Shown here: positions 53,032-63,880 of the stretch, in pieces
Layout: the number at the start of each line of letters is the position of its first letter
Position numbering within the stretch: the stretch's first letter is position 1
DNA from: Pardosa pseudoannulata
Taxonomy: Eukaryota; Arthropoda; Arachnida; Araneae; Lycosidae
DNA: 64,000 bases
Reading direction: 5' to 3'
Assembly (NCBI GenBank): GCA_032207245.1
Contig: CM063501.1
Coordinates: 78,700,286 to 78,764,285, forward strand
Translations under genes and position numbers: made by a program
The notes under the pieces: model-generated
The model's database searches: none
What the model was told of the DNA's origin: nothing
Seen by the model: the letters and a program-made list of their open reading frames with translations, nothing else

Positions 53032-53458
53032 TAATCTATGTATATTATATAAATAACTATATATTAATTTACTATATATAAATTTTTTATCATATGAATC
53101 TATTAAAATCAGTATGAATAATGTGTCTTACAAGTCTAACAAATTACTACTGTCGATATGGAGCTACTGTTAACTGGTGCTACATCATTTCTACGCCAAG
53201 GTCGCTACATGGTGTTTATGCCCCTGTTTATTAAATTTAAGAAGTTATTTCTATTTTTAAAGTGCCTGGATATTAAACTCTTCATATAATTCATTACTAT
53301 ATTAATTGCGTCTTTAGGATTGTGATTATTTTAAATACTTATATTTGATATACATAATGTTTACAATAGGAGGAATTATTTTTCACATTTTTGATGTAGG
53401 TGGTTTTAAGCTTAAATTTGCTACGAAACCTCAATTTTGTTACTAATTTCCAACCTTA
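53032..53458. other. AT-rich non-coding DNA
   Basis: A short more balanced patch at about 53145-53230 opens a 44-codon frame, but nothing is recognisable. Confidence 0.35.
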
Positions 53459-53956
53459 TTAACACTTGGCATGCGGTTATACTTCAAAGCCAACTTACGT
53501 GTGCAGCGGGTGTTTTTCCGTAAATCTCGAGAAAGTTTAGTTATTCAGAAAAATCGCAGAAATCGAAAACTACTTTGTTTTTATGAACGAAACTTTTCTT
53601 TATTTTACACTTTAATATATACTGCATGATTATTTAACAACAACAACAAAAAAAGACACACAATATTTTTACGAAATCACAAAAATAAAAGGTTTTTAAA
53701 ATTAGAGTCCGATAATCTGTCAGCGCATATTTATTCATCACTATCTTTGTCACAACGGCTCATTTCATCAATTTTGTATTCAACAATAAAAAACCAAGAT
53801 TCCAATTGACAAAGCACGACTTGAACGTTCTGGCGATAGTAATTCGATTGAAGACGAAATAACGCAACTAAAGACCGAGTAACTCGACAATTATAACTTG
53901 TGGAAAGAAAAAATGCAAAGCGTTGTATAGCAACTCAAACAACACGCATATAATGT

Positions 53957-54034
<78 letters not shown>

Positions 54035-54172
54035 TAATTATACGTATTTAGTAGATTTGTGGTGCTTAGTGGTTATCCATCACAAATATATTAAACATGT
54101 ATTTCTACGTGACCCGCGATCCAGTAACAGACTGCAAAAAACGTAAAAATACGTTGTCCTCAGGCGTGTTAA
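53459..54172. mobile_element. Possible piggyBac-type element containing a microsatellite
   Basis: TTAACACTTGGC at 53459 faces GCGTGTTAA ending at 54172, so both ends read TTAACAC inwards and are bordered by TTAA. The match is only seven bases, hence the low confidence. A minus-strand phrase YKIDEMSRCDKDSDE near 53750 could be an acidic transposase N-terminus. A (CA)n(TA)n tract has expanded inside. Confidence 0.35.
53955..54032. repeat. (CA)n(TA)n compound microsatellite
   Basis: About 27 bp of CA repeats run straight into about 48 bp of TA repeats. Confidence 0.97.
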
Positions 54173-54710
54173 AATACTTGTTAAAAAAATAACATTCCAA
54201 TAAAATCTTAATTTATTATGAATTTTTACTTTGGTTTTTAAATCACCCCCGTCTCCCAAACTTTTTAAAATCTGAAATTCTCGCCATAATCCATAGTGTC
54301 ATATTCTTTTCTAGCATTATATTGCATTCAATACATCAGATTCGGCTACGGTTACTCCGTCAGAATTCGATACTTTTCCAGTTCTGATTTCTGGAAATCT
54401 AAAATATGAATGCTGCATTACTGAGTGAAATAACCGAAATTTCCCTCGAGTACGATTTCAAACGCATTGAAACGTAATGCCAAAAAGGGCTGTGATACAT
54501 GGGAAGGATTTAAATGCGATATACCTTTGTGTTATTCTTTAGGGTTATTCTATTTAGGCTATTTTAGCTCAACCTAAATATACGATATTAAAGAGTGTAT
54601 TAGTATTAACATAGCAAATTTCGATTCAATAGCATTTTAGAATGAAATCTCATTTTCGTTTATAACAAAACTTTAAGTTCTAGTTTTATAATAAATTATT
54701 TTAAAGTTAT
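54173..54710. other. AT-rich non-coding DNA
   Basis: No feature recognised. Confidence 0.4.
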
Positions 54711-55365
54711 TTAACCCCTTCCAGGTTTATTTTATTTCGGGATTATGCGTCAAAAAATGTCAATTTTTTATATTTATTTTCATACATACATAGCTTTTGA
54801 AACATAATAACATCATTCGCATACAAAATTTCCTAAAAATTAATGTAAAAAAAATCAATTTAAATAAATGAGTAATTTACCTGTATAGTTGGTTTTCTGT
54901 ATGGCAGAAATCATTAGACTTTGGAGTCAGTTCTCCCTATCTATAAACATAAAGCTTAGAATACCTAGCTTATATCTTGAATTCAATTTTATTTATATAT
55001 ATTTTGTATTTGCATAAATAATTATGAAATTATGAACCAAAATTTGATCGTGTATTGTACAATCGAAAACACAGTACTGAAAAGAGTCCAACTTCGCAAT
55101 CTGGACAGTAGAACCTTGTTTTTCTCATTACCTTCTTCCCTCTACTTTCTCTCTTTGAGCAGCAAATAATCTAGTAGCCAGAAATGTAAACAAAATCATT
55201 CAAAACCATAAAAAACACATGTGAAATAATTCGGGAAAGACACAGTGTAAAATTTTATACGGCACAGTGTAAAATTTTATAGTGCCCGAGCTACACTCGG
55301 TATGAGCCAGGATGGTACATTTCGCCTGCCCGAGTTCAACTCGGGATAAACCGGGAAGAGGTTAA
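54711..55365. mobile_element. Short piggyBac-type element with CCCGAGTT palindromes
   Basis: The ends are TTAACCCCTTCCAGGTTTAT at 54711 and, inwards from 55365, TTAACCTCTTCCCGGTTTAT: 17 of 20 bases match, with TTAA at each border. Just inside the right end is the perfect palindrome CCCGAGTTCAACTCGGG with a 1-base centre, and CCCGAGCTACACTCGG further in. At 655 bp with no coding frame it is a MITE. Its termini differ from the other piggyBac groups here. Confidence 0.8.
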
Positions 55366-55669
55366 ACTTGTAAAAAAATATTGTAATACATATTTGCGTG
55401 ATTAAATACTTTAAGGAGAATTACTCTTTAATACAAAATGAAACGAACTCACTATCAGTAGGTTAAAGAAGGAAAAACAATAAGAGATAATTTGCATAGC
55501 GTTGAGAAGTACGTCACGTTTTCCGACTCAGTAAACAGTTTACATTTTTAGAAATTTGGTCCCAGTCTGCAATGAGTGGAGAATTACTGATATTTCACAT
55601 AACTTGGGATAAATCTGTAGCAAAAATTGATTGTTTTTCAAAATCTGAAGCAAAGAAATCCATTCGGAG

Positions 55670-55965
55670 TCTATAATGCATTGTAATTCTTTAATAATAA
55701 TAATAAAAAACTAAATGAAACAGCTCGGACAAATTCTGCAGTAAATTTTTATTTAAAATTTTATTAGAATAAACAACTTTCGCACTTTTAATTACATTGA
55801 TGCACTACAAATAGTTGTTTTACCTTATGGAGACTTAAGAGTATCTCTTGAGTTGATCTGTTTTTAACCTAAATATGCAAGAAACATATCATCTAGGCTA
55901 ACGCTTCCGAAAAGTGTATCCTTTGGTTGTTTATGTTTTTATTCCTAGTGTTCACAATTTTATTT
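55670..55965. repeat. Diverged repeat unit, first of three (about 400-bp period)
   Basis: ATGCATTGTAATTCTTTAAT and TTAGAATAAACAACTTTCGC are matched at 57217-57560 and 57617-57990. The Tc1 remnant lies between this unit and the second one. Confidence 0.6.
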
Positions 55966-56029
55966 AATATCACATACTTTCATTTCGCTTTTAACACTGG
56001 TGATAGAAAAGAACAACTAACTTTATTCA

Positions 56030-57182
56030 AAATAAATAATTGGTAGAGCCTCCATGAAATGCATTTACAGCGTGAACCCTCCGGGGTATACTTTCCACAA
56101 GTCTTTCTTTACAGCTAGTGGTATTTTCTTCTACTGGGCTTGGAGTAGGCATACAAGTTCTTTCACCGATTTTGGACGGGTAGTGCACCTCTTAATTCGG
56201 CGATTCAACTCGTCCCGCAGTGTCTCGATTAGGTTTAGGTTTGGACTCTGGGAAGGCCAATCCATTCGATGACCTCCAATGGAAACATACCAAGGCTTGG
56301 TTCATCTCGAAACATGGAAAATGACATTGTCGTCCTGAAAGTAACTGGGGTCCAACCCGTAAAACTGCCACAACGTAGGAATCACATTGTCATCCAAAAT
56401 AGGGCACTAGGTTGTGTTGAGCTTACCATGAATGGACCAAGGATTCCAGTCCATACCAGGAGAAACACTCAGACCATAATTCCACCTCCACCGAACTTGA
56501 CTGTTGGCACAATGCATTCTGGCAGGAGATGTTCTCAAGGCATACGCCAGACCCATACCCTTCCATCTGAAAGGTAAAGGGTAAACTTTGATTCGTCGCT
56601 CCAATGAACCCGTTTCCACTGATCTACTGTCCAATTTCGATGTGCTTTGCACCACATTAACCGAGCGACGTGGTTGGGCTTTGCAATCAAATGGCAGCAG
56701 CACGACCATGAAAACCAAACAGATGTGCTTCCTTACGGATGACATTAATTGAAACAATTCTCCCGGATGCCTGTTGAAACTCCTCGCGGATGATGGCCAT
56801 CGGTTGGGTGCGATTCTTCCGACTCTGGAATTTCTCTGGACAGTACTCGTTGGTCTCTATCTCTCAGTTTCGTTGGTTTGCCGACTCGGGGCACATTCCG
56901 ACAATCACCGCTCACCTTCCACTTCTTAATCACATAGACCACTGTCGATTTTGGGTACTTCAGATCGCTAGATATGTCCCTTAAGAATCGGCCACATTTG
57001 TGATACCCGATAATTATACCTTTCTTGAAATCAGAGAGCTCCAAATTGAGCTGCATTTTGCATGCTACTAATGCCGATACTGTTTCCTACACGACGTATA
57101 CCGCCGGAGGCCGTGACGTACTTCAGGACCGCAGATATAGTCATTCGCATAGGTGTAAAAATACTTATTGGTAGACAGTGTA
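56030..57182 (-). mobile_element. Tc1-type DNA transposon remnant
   Basis: A near full-length Tc1 reading frame fills this segment. The right edge reads inward as TACACTGTCTACCAATAAG, typical of a Tc1 terminal region, but I could not find the matching left inverted repeat, so the left border is approximate. It appears to have inserted between units of a 400-bp repeat. Confidence 0.75.
56065..57056 (-). pseudogene. Tc1 transposase pseudogene, DD34E type
   Basis: From ATG at 57056 (minus strand) the N-terminal helix-turn-helix region reads LELSDFKKGIIIGYHKCGRF and STVVYVIKKW. After frameshifts the catalytic domain is readable as WSDESKFTLYLSDGRVWVWR, PTVKFGGGGIMV, FQDDNVIFHVSR and DWPSQSPNLNLIE, which supply the first Asp, the second Asp (DDN) and, 35 residues later, the Glu of DD34E Tc1 enzymes. 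At least four in-frame stops are visible (after WRMP, after GGGGIMV, after FHVSR and in QAQ-KKIP) as well as frameshifts. Length about 330 codons, as usual for the family. Dead copy. Confidence 0.85.
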
Positions 57183-57995
57183 TACGGACATTAATTTGAT
57201 TCAATACTTTGGACTCTGCAATGTATTGTCATTATATAGTGTTTTAAAAAATTAAACAAAATCTTCCGGTCATATTTTGAAGAGATTTTTAATTTAAATT
57301 ACAGAAGAATAAACAATTGTGAAACTTGTAATTACGCAATCTTATAATTACTTTACAGTGTATATTGAGTTTATGTGTTTCTAAAACCTAAGTAAGCAAT
57401 ATACATATTCTCCAGATTTACTTCTGCTGTGTAGTGTTCATAATGACAAGTAAAAGTGTAAAACATTAATTTATCTCTTTTAGTTCTTTTTAAGAATGCA
57501 GTCATTTTATTATTTTATCTTAATTAAACTTTTAACTTGTATTGAAGAATATGTTATTATACTTTATTACTTTACTACGTTATTATGAAGCACGAATAAT
57601 TGCTTGATTCTGGAATGTATTGCGAATCTTTAATGTTATGTAAAATTAAATGAAATCATTCACGCATAATTTGAAAAGATTTTTAATTTAAAATTTCAAT
57701 AGAATAAACAACTTTTATACTTTTAATTACTCTGATGATAATTCAATGGTAATTTTATAGAGTGAAGACTTAACAGAGCATATAGAAATGAATTTAATCG
57801 ACATATATAAACAACATATCCTCCAAATTATCTTCTGAAAACTATCTTGGCCTTTGCTGTGAGATTTTTATAATATAATTAAAATCGCAGAATTTTAATA
57901 TACTTCTTTAATGTTTTTTAAGAATACTCATTTTAACGATTCTCTTAAATTTAGTTCTTCAGTGAGTATTGAAGACTATGTAATTATAATTTTTG
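57183..57995. repeat. Diverged repeat units two and three (about 400-bp period)
   Basis: AATGTATTG occurs at 57218 and 57618 and AGAATAAACAA follows in both about 90 bp later, as in the unit at 55670. AT-rich, no coding content. Confidence 0.65.
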
Positions 57996-58975
57996 AACAC
58001 GAATTTGAGTCAATGAGTTTCACATTCTTAGTTACATAACTTAATGTAGAGTTTCTTTAAATAAAACTGATTTTAACACATTTTATGCTGGACACGTACT
58101 AGTACATTTTCTGACGATTGATACTTGAATGCAGGTCACGTGATAGTACGGGTTAGTGTAACAACAGGGTTTGTTTGTGGGTACAAAAACAACGGTATAT
58201 ACAGGAAAACGAGGCCAAATATTCTTGTCTACTACATAGATTCTGGAAAAATTTAGACAAAAACTAGTTTTTACATTATGAATTTTATGATTGCTCTTTT
58301 CATTATTTTTATAATATAAAAATGTTTATATATAACATAATTCGAAAAATTTAAAAATATATACTACTATTGCTATTTGAGGTTCTATATTTACGATACT
58401 TTCGATTTTCGATCTATTGAGAATTAACTTAATAACTAAATTTACGCCCAAAACACTCGCTTCCGCTACAATTCCTCTGCGAAATGTACCCGCACACAAT
58501 GTGTTAACTTGCTGGGCATTAGTTGAAAATTTGTAAATTAATATAGTACAAGTAGTTGACAATAATTATAATTTTCATACTGAGACTACATAAAATATCT
58601 AGAGACTTATCAGTTTAATTAAAATCACATATTTCTTAAAACAATAGCACGAAAAAATATTCAGTATAAAGTCAAAGAGATTTAATTTGACATTCCCCAA
58701 TGTTTTGTTCTTCATCTTTCTAAATTCCTACCGCATTTGAGTTTTAAAATAATTTATAGCTTATACATTTTGTTTAAAATATGGTCATAAAATTCCAACA
58801 GATTTATTTATTGCTCATAAAATACGCTTGTGATACTTTCTTAAACAGATTACTATCCGACGGACGATAGCTCTGCCAGAACTTCAAGCAGGTACAGCAC
58901 GCTGGTAATAAAATAATCGTAAATCTGAAAACCGATAAGATGGGGGTATTAAATGCGATCAGATTGTGGTAAATG
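57996..58975. other. AT-rich non-coding DNA
   Basis: No feature recognised. A 78-codon minus frame at 58326-58562 has no domain I can name. Confidence 0.35.
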
Positions 58976-58979
58976 CATT

Positions 58980-59590
58980 ATTCGTACCTTTCAGAAATCG
59001 TTTATTATGATTACTTCTTATATTAAATGTAGAAATTGATTAAGACCAGATTTCGTTATAAAATTTTCGTTTGAAAATAACTGTCCTTGATCACAGCAAC
59101 AATCATGAAATGTAAAGTAAATCATCGATTGAAATAAACTATTTAACGTTCTTGAATATGCATCATATAGTCCAGTCTTTGTCAGCGAAAAATAAATTTT
59201 CTATTAATGATTGATTAAAACCAGATTTCGTTACAAAATGTTCTACCAAAATAACTGTCCTTGATCATAGCAACAATCATTAATGTAAAGTAAATAATCG
59301 AGTGAAATAAACTATTAAAGGTGCTTTAATATACACCATATAGTTCAGTCTTTGTCATATAAAATAAATTTTCTATTAATGATCGATTATAACCAGATTT
59401 TGTTATAAAATTTTCTACCGAAAATAACTGTTTTGATCACAGTAAATGTAAAGTAAAATGCAAAGTAAATTATCGATTGAAATAAAAAGTTAAAGGTGCC
59501 TGGATATACACCATATTTGATTAATTTCGTTGATTCTTTTTCAGCTAAAAACAATCTCTATTAATGGTTGATTTGCCATTATCAGGTTCC
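58980..59590. repeat. About 175-bp tandem repeat, three copies and a partial one
   Basis: GATTAAGACCAGATTTCGTT recurs in variants at 59037, 59212 and 59384, with a weaker one near 59564. Shared phrases are AATAACTGTCCTTGATCA and AAATAAATTTTCTATTAATG. Confidence 0.85.
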
Positions 59591-60115
59591 CTTAAATACC
59601 TTTAACATTAGATCTACTAAGACTGTTATTTTTGATGGTTTTCAAATTTCATGCTTAAAAATTTGGTGTAATTTATTTATTGTTGTGACACGACTTTTAA
59701 TGAAATACAAGAATAGTTAAATATTCCTTTTCAATTTTCACTCACCCACTTCAATTTTCATAATCAGTATAACTTTTACCTATTTATACAAGACCCGTGA
59801 AAATGACGACTTTGTTTAAAAAAAATTCCCCTAGTCAGAGGACAGTTAAAAAATCATTAAAATGCTCGGTAACCATTGTAAACCTTGATAAACTTTGATT
59901 TAAATCTTAAGAAAGCGAAAAACGCAATGCACATCGTCTTTCTCTAAAGCATATCGCTGAACGAAGGACACGCTGCAGAATTCTGTATGAGAAACATTTA
60001 TCCAAAGAAAAATGAAAATAAGTCACAGTAGATAAATCATGGGCGTATTTAAATGATTGCAACAAAAAAAGAATCATTTATTATAATAAAAGGAGAGAAA
60101 AAATTAAGTACATGA
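59591..60115. other. AT-rich non-coding DNA
   Basis: No feature recognised. Confidence 0.4.
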
Positions 60116-60658
60116 TTCAAAGAATCGAAAGAAAGTTTTTCTAAGGGATTCATGATTGTTGCGGGTTTTTCATATAATGGCAAATTAAAAATAAAGATAG
60201 TTGAAAAAAATGTCAAGATTAACTCCAAATACTATCGAGAGCATATTTTATGGCCAATTTGTAGGCATGAAATACCATCACTTTACTCGAAGTGCCATAA
60301 ATCTAGGGAACTCCATTAAGACAAAACTAGCAGTGAAACATCAAAATTCACTGTAAATTTCCTAAAAGAAATGGAAGAAAAATCCGGCATCAAAGCCATA
60401 ACCTTCACTGATATCCCTACTAAATCTCCCGATGTATCACCTATGGACTTTTCTCCTTTCGGACTTTTAAAATCTGCATTATCCAAATGTTGTCCCACAA
60501 CCCTTACAGGATTCTGGAAAGATGTTCAGGAGGAATGGTACAGAATACCTCTTCCGACACTTCAAAAGGCATTATTATCCTGGAAATTACAGTGCCACAA
60601 GATAGTTCAGAATAAAGGATATCAAATAGAACATTTCAAACACAAGAATTTTATGTAA
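60116..60658 (+). pseudogene. Tc1/mariner-superfamily transposase fragment (second lineage)
   Basis: The + strand reads a run containing MIVAGFSYNGKLKIKIVEKN and YYREHIL, then an in-frame stop (60317-60319), then DKTSSETSKFTVNFLKEM, DIPTKSPDVSPMDFSPFGLL, and GYQIEH near the end, with a stop at 60656-60658. The order of a strand like VSYNGK, a D-K-x-S-x-x-T-S motif and S-P-D-x-S-P-M-D-F is that of the catalytic half of an rve/DDE_3-type transposase whose third acid is Asp. The N-terminal DNA-binding half and probably the first Asp are missing. It is unrelated in detail to the Tc1 and mariner remnants above. Confidence 0.7.
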
Positions 60659-61055
60659 TTTAGTTTTATGACTACAATATACAACGTCTAAAAAATGTGT
60701 GATCAGCCTTTGTAGACACTGTTTTTGTTTCTTTTTATTAATAATTAATGAATTATCATACTAAGTGTTGTTTTTGTTAAATTATATTGTGTTATTCGAA
60801 TTAACTAAGTTAAAATTTACAATGAAAGCGAAAATAAAAAAATCCAGTCAATTTGACAAGTGCGGTTACATTAGACATATATTTATCATCGGTAAGTCTG
60901 GTGTTAATAATGGGCATAAAGAAGAATTTTCTGTGATCGTTGCATTATTCAGTCCGGAAAAGAAGAAAAATTATAGTTCAATAACATATAAGCATTACGA
61001 TGATTTATATCGCTTCATGAATGGAAGAAGGAAAGGATCTTTTGTATAAACCTAG
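60659..61055. other. AT-rich DNA with one unassigned frame
   Basis: A 94-codon + frame at 60765-61049 is rich in Lys and Ser and resembles nothing I know. It abuts the transposase fragment and a SINE, so it is more likely chance than a gene. Confidence 0.25.
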
Positions 61056-61057
61056 CT

Positions 61058-61232
61058 TGGTTTGGAGCGTTAGGTAAATTTTTTGCAACAACAGGCCTAC
61101 TGAGACAAAGACCTGCTGTTTGAAATCAATTCCGAACGGCTAAGAACATCCATGCCTCAGTGGGATATGAATCCATGAACTCCTTCACCGATAATTAGGG
61201 CACTCCGTTGCCCTAATTATTCGGTCATTGTT
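61058..61232 (-). mobile_element. tRNA-derived SINE, family 1, diverged
   Basis: The minus strand has the body phrases GCCGTTCGGAATTGATTTC and the AGACC...CCAAACCA tail. The head is modified: box B-like GGATTCATATCCCACTG and a locally duplicated CCCTAATTATnCGGT stretch where box A should be. Confidence 0.7.
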
Positions 61233-61600
61233 CTGAGATATCTTGTGTAAGACTAATTATCTATAGAAGGGATCGAAAAAACCTATCCTGCTGTCTGCTT
61301 TAAATCTTTCCTTCACAATTAGATTAAACGGTAGAGTGTGGCCAGTCTTATCAAATTTAAATATTTAATAATGACCACGTATGGTGTTACTTCAGTGTTG
61401 TTGTCCAGAAAAATGAAAAATACCTTTGTGAGTTTTCGAGAAGCAGTAATGTAGTATTTCATGGCACCATAGCTCAATACAGATTATTACAACCGATAAG
61501 CATTTGGAAGTAATGTCTAATGATATAAATTACTGCCATGGAAGTCCCGTAAAAAAGCACTTTTTCAGAAAAATACTTGCATTCTTCACAGCAATACATG
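61233..61600. other. AT-rich spacer between two SINEs
   Basis: No feature recognised. Confidence 0.4.
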
Positions 61601-61603
61601 TCG

Positions 61604-61780
61604 AATGATGGCCGAATGGTAGAGCGCTGCTCTTCGGAACCGTAGTTCGCGGGTTCGAATCCCGCTGCTGGCATGGAGGTTTGTAGCCGATTGGAATCGG
61701 CTTTAAACTATAGGTCCCGGTCTCATTAGCCCTCGTGGGCAAAAAAGTAGACCGTAGCGCTCACAACCAAACCAAACCAA
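61604..61780 (+). mobile_element. tRNA-derived SINE, family 1, best-preserved copy
   Basis: The first 72 bases look like a tRNA gene: GATGGCCGAATGGTAGAGCG (box A), a TGCTCTTCGGAACC anticodon arm region, and GGGTTCGAATCCCGCTGC (box B) with a paired T arm. A tRNA-unrelated body follows (GATTGGAATCGGCTTTAAAC, GGTCCCGGTCTCATTAGCCC) and a CCAAACCAAACC tail. Open frames on the opposite strand, with phrases such as AAGFEPANYG, are antisense reads of this head. Confidence 0.9.
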
Positions 61781-62406
61781 TCATAGCATTAGATATTTTT
61801 ACCATTCTGTAAAATGTTTATGAAAAATGATATATTTGTTTAAATAATAGAAATAAAGTGCTTAAATATTTTGTAAGTAAAATACTACTTCTTGACAAAA
61901 ATAACTTTTTGTACCTCATGTAGGAAGAGTACTATTATAAGATTTGTTCAAGGAACTTGGCTTATTAAAGTTAATTTTTATAGGATCGGAATCTAAACAA
62001 AAACATTTCACCCTGTCCTATAGATTCGTAAATTAGTACTGTTATGTGTAGGGTTACTGAAAAATCGGAGAAGAAAGTAAATATCAATAACTTTATTATT
62101 TATATCAATATAAAGTTGTTGTAATTCGTATGTGACAGAGAAAAGTTTATTGCATAGTAATTTTTGTTTATTGCCATAACTTCAACTTTGCACTATGGAC
62201 GTATAAGGCGATTTCACGCAGCAGGGCAAATCTCAATTTATGACAATTCTGGCTTTAGTTTCAAACGGAAGTTTATTGTTTGTCTATTGGCTGTTGTACA
62301 CATGAAAATGAATGGGAAGGGCATTATAGTAGTTCGTTTCGTTGCGACAAATTACTCTATAAGCAGTCTTTCAGTCTACACGTTTAGATGTTTACACTTT
62401 CAGTTT
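61781..62406. other. Non-coding DNA; one unassigned frame
   Basis: An 84-codon + frame at 62164-62418 ends at the hairpin below. It shows no recognised domain. Confidence 0.3.
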
Positions 62407-62444
62407 ACACGTTTGTAAAGCCAAGAATGGCTTTACAAACGTGT
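62407..62444. repeat. Perfect 17-bp inverted repeat with a 4-base loop
   Basis: ACACGTTTGTAAAGCCA at 62407-62423 is followed by AGAA and the exact reverse complement at 62428-62444. This is by far the longest perfect short-loop hairpin I saw in the window outside microsatellites. ACACGTTT also occurs twice just upstream (about 62378 and 62407), so the inverted repeat may derive from a small fold-back duplication. Confidence 0.9.
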
Positions 62445-62655
62445 TTATAAACATCAGAGATATTTTCAGTTCCGTGACGGATCTTACCTTTTTAAATCTT
62501 CAATATTTTTAGATTTATCAGCATAAATTACTGTCATAATATGACCTTAGACAAATTAGTTCTAATGAGTGAATTCTGGGAATTTTGGAAGCCAAAATGT
62601 GTGTTCTTAAATACCAACTTAATCTCCATGTAAGAAAAGTAAATATCTACTTTAT
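62445..62655. other. AT-rich spacer
   Basis: No feature recognised. Confidence 0.4.
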
Positions 62656-62659
62656 TTTG

Positions 62660-62796
62660 ATCACGAGGCCTCATGAAACTGGGACCTACTGCTTAAAGCC
62701 AATTCCAAACGGCTACGAACATCCATGGAAGCAGCGGGATTCGAACCCGCGACCTCAGGTACCGAAGAGCAACGCTTTACTATGCAGCCATCGTTT
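62660..62796 (-). mobile_element. tRNA-derived SINE, family 1
   Basis: On the minus strand: GATGGCTGCATAGTAAAGCG (box A, changed), CTCTTCGGTACC, box B GGGTTCGAATCCCGCTGC, then GTTTGGAATTGGCTTTAAGC and AGGTCCCAGTTTCATGAGGC. The tail is lost. Short frames on the + strand with QQRDSNPR-like phrases are antisense to this head. Confidence 0.82.
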
Positions 62797-62804
62797 GGTT
62801 TTTC

Positions 62805-62940
62805 GCTATATGGATGTCAATGACACCGGTACCTAGTTCTTAGATGATTTAGTACGGCTATAAATATCCATGCCTGTAGCGAAATTCGAAACCACATACT
62901 TAGATAATCAAATGTAACGTTTTTCATATATGGCTACCGC
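62805..62940 (-). mobile_element. tRNA-derived SINE, family 1, old degenerate copy
   Basis: Directly next to the previous copy and in the same orientation: box B-like GGTTTCGAATTTCGCTAC, then GGCATGGATATTTATAGCCG and GGTACCGGTGTCATTG, all eroded versions of family phrases in the right order. Confidence 0.6.
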
Positions 62941-63880
62941 CTGCTGTAAGAAAATGAAGCAGAGACTACAGAAGAATTTTATCTATATTAATAGAACGAA
63001 CTGAAAATACAGTGAATTGTGGATATCAAAATTTTCACTATAGAAACTTAGTCTTTCATTTCCTATAATATCTTTTCATTTCCATCATTTTTATGGTAAA
63101 TAATCGAAATTATTAGTATCTCCTGTTACAAAGGTATTCAATCACGTCCACACAAAATTCCCAAAATAGAATATATTATTTACTCTATACGTACCTTCTG
63201 AATGGGCTATATAAATATTTATGACAAAATATTGTTTTAACTGGAATTAGATTATTAAGCTTACAAATGTTTTGCCGTATTTACACGCCTGTATGAAGAT
63301 CTATTGTTAGAGTCTGCAACTAATTACAGTGTTAGCTGCATGTGTTAAGTTATATTTGTTAAACTCCATGTTAGCTCACAGAAGTAAAACAGAGAGTTAG
63401 GAATTATTTTGGATTTATTTTGTGAAAATAATTAGATTATTAAGTGGTTAAGTTGTAATGTTTTTGAACGAAAGTATATTACTTCTGATTATCATTTATT
63501 AAAAATAAATCTACACGAGAGCAATATATTGCAAGTGATTAAAAAATATATTTCATGTGAAAAAAGATATTATAAAATAAAAGTAAAGGTACTAAATAAG
63601 CGAATGTACAAATAAACAAATGTACAAAATAAACAAATAGAAATTGCATAAATTAAATTTTGAGGAAATTTTCAAATGTTTTGTGTAATTATAATTGGTT
63701 AATCTATTACAACTGCTAATTGCAGATGGTGGCATGTGTTTTTGGAAGACTTTTAAAGAGAACAATTTTATAAAATGTTGCAAAAGTCTGCCAGTGTCGG
63801 CTATTTTATAACCAATACGGCCGTAACTTCTTACAGTTTCTATAAACCTTTCTTAGCGTCTTATCTCTTACGTCGAAAGA
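62941..63880. other. AT-rich non-coding DNA
   Basis: No feature recognised. Confidence 0.4.

Noticed and set aside
56054..56984. Three + strand frames of 64-102 codons over the Tc1 remnant
   Set aside because: They are on the strand opposite the recognisable transposase and show no domain of their own.
56030..57182. Direct repeat AATTGGTAG / TTATTGGTAG at the two ends of the Tc1 remnant as a target duplication
   Set aside because: Tc1 elements duplicate TA only, the match is short and imperfect, and one copy lies inside the expected terminal repeat.
61604..61676. A possible genuine tRNA gene
   Set aside because: Box A and box B are good, but the same head continues into a shared body and tail in other copies and the acceptor ends do not pair well, so it is a SINE head.
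61474..61742. Minus-strand frames with AAGFEPANYG and QQRDSNPRTT phrases
   Set aside because: These are antisense reads of the tRNA-like head of the SINE at 61604-61780; the same kind of frame occurs opposite the SINEs at 62660 and 8716.
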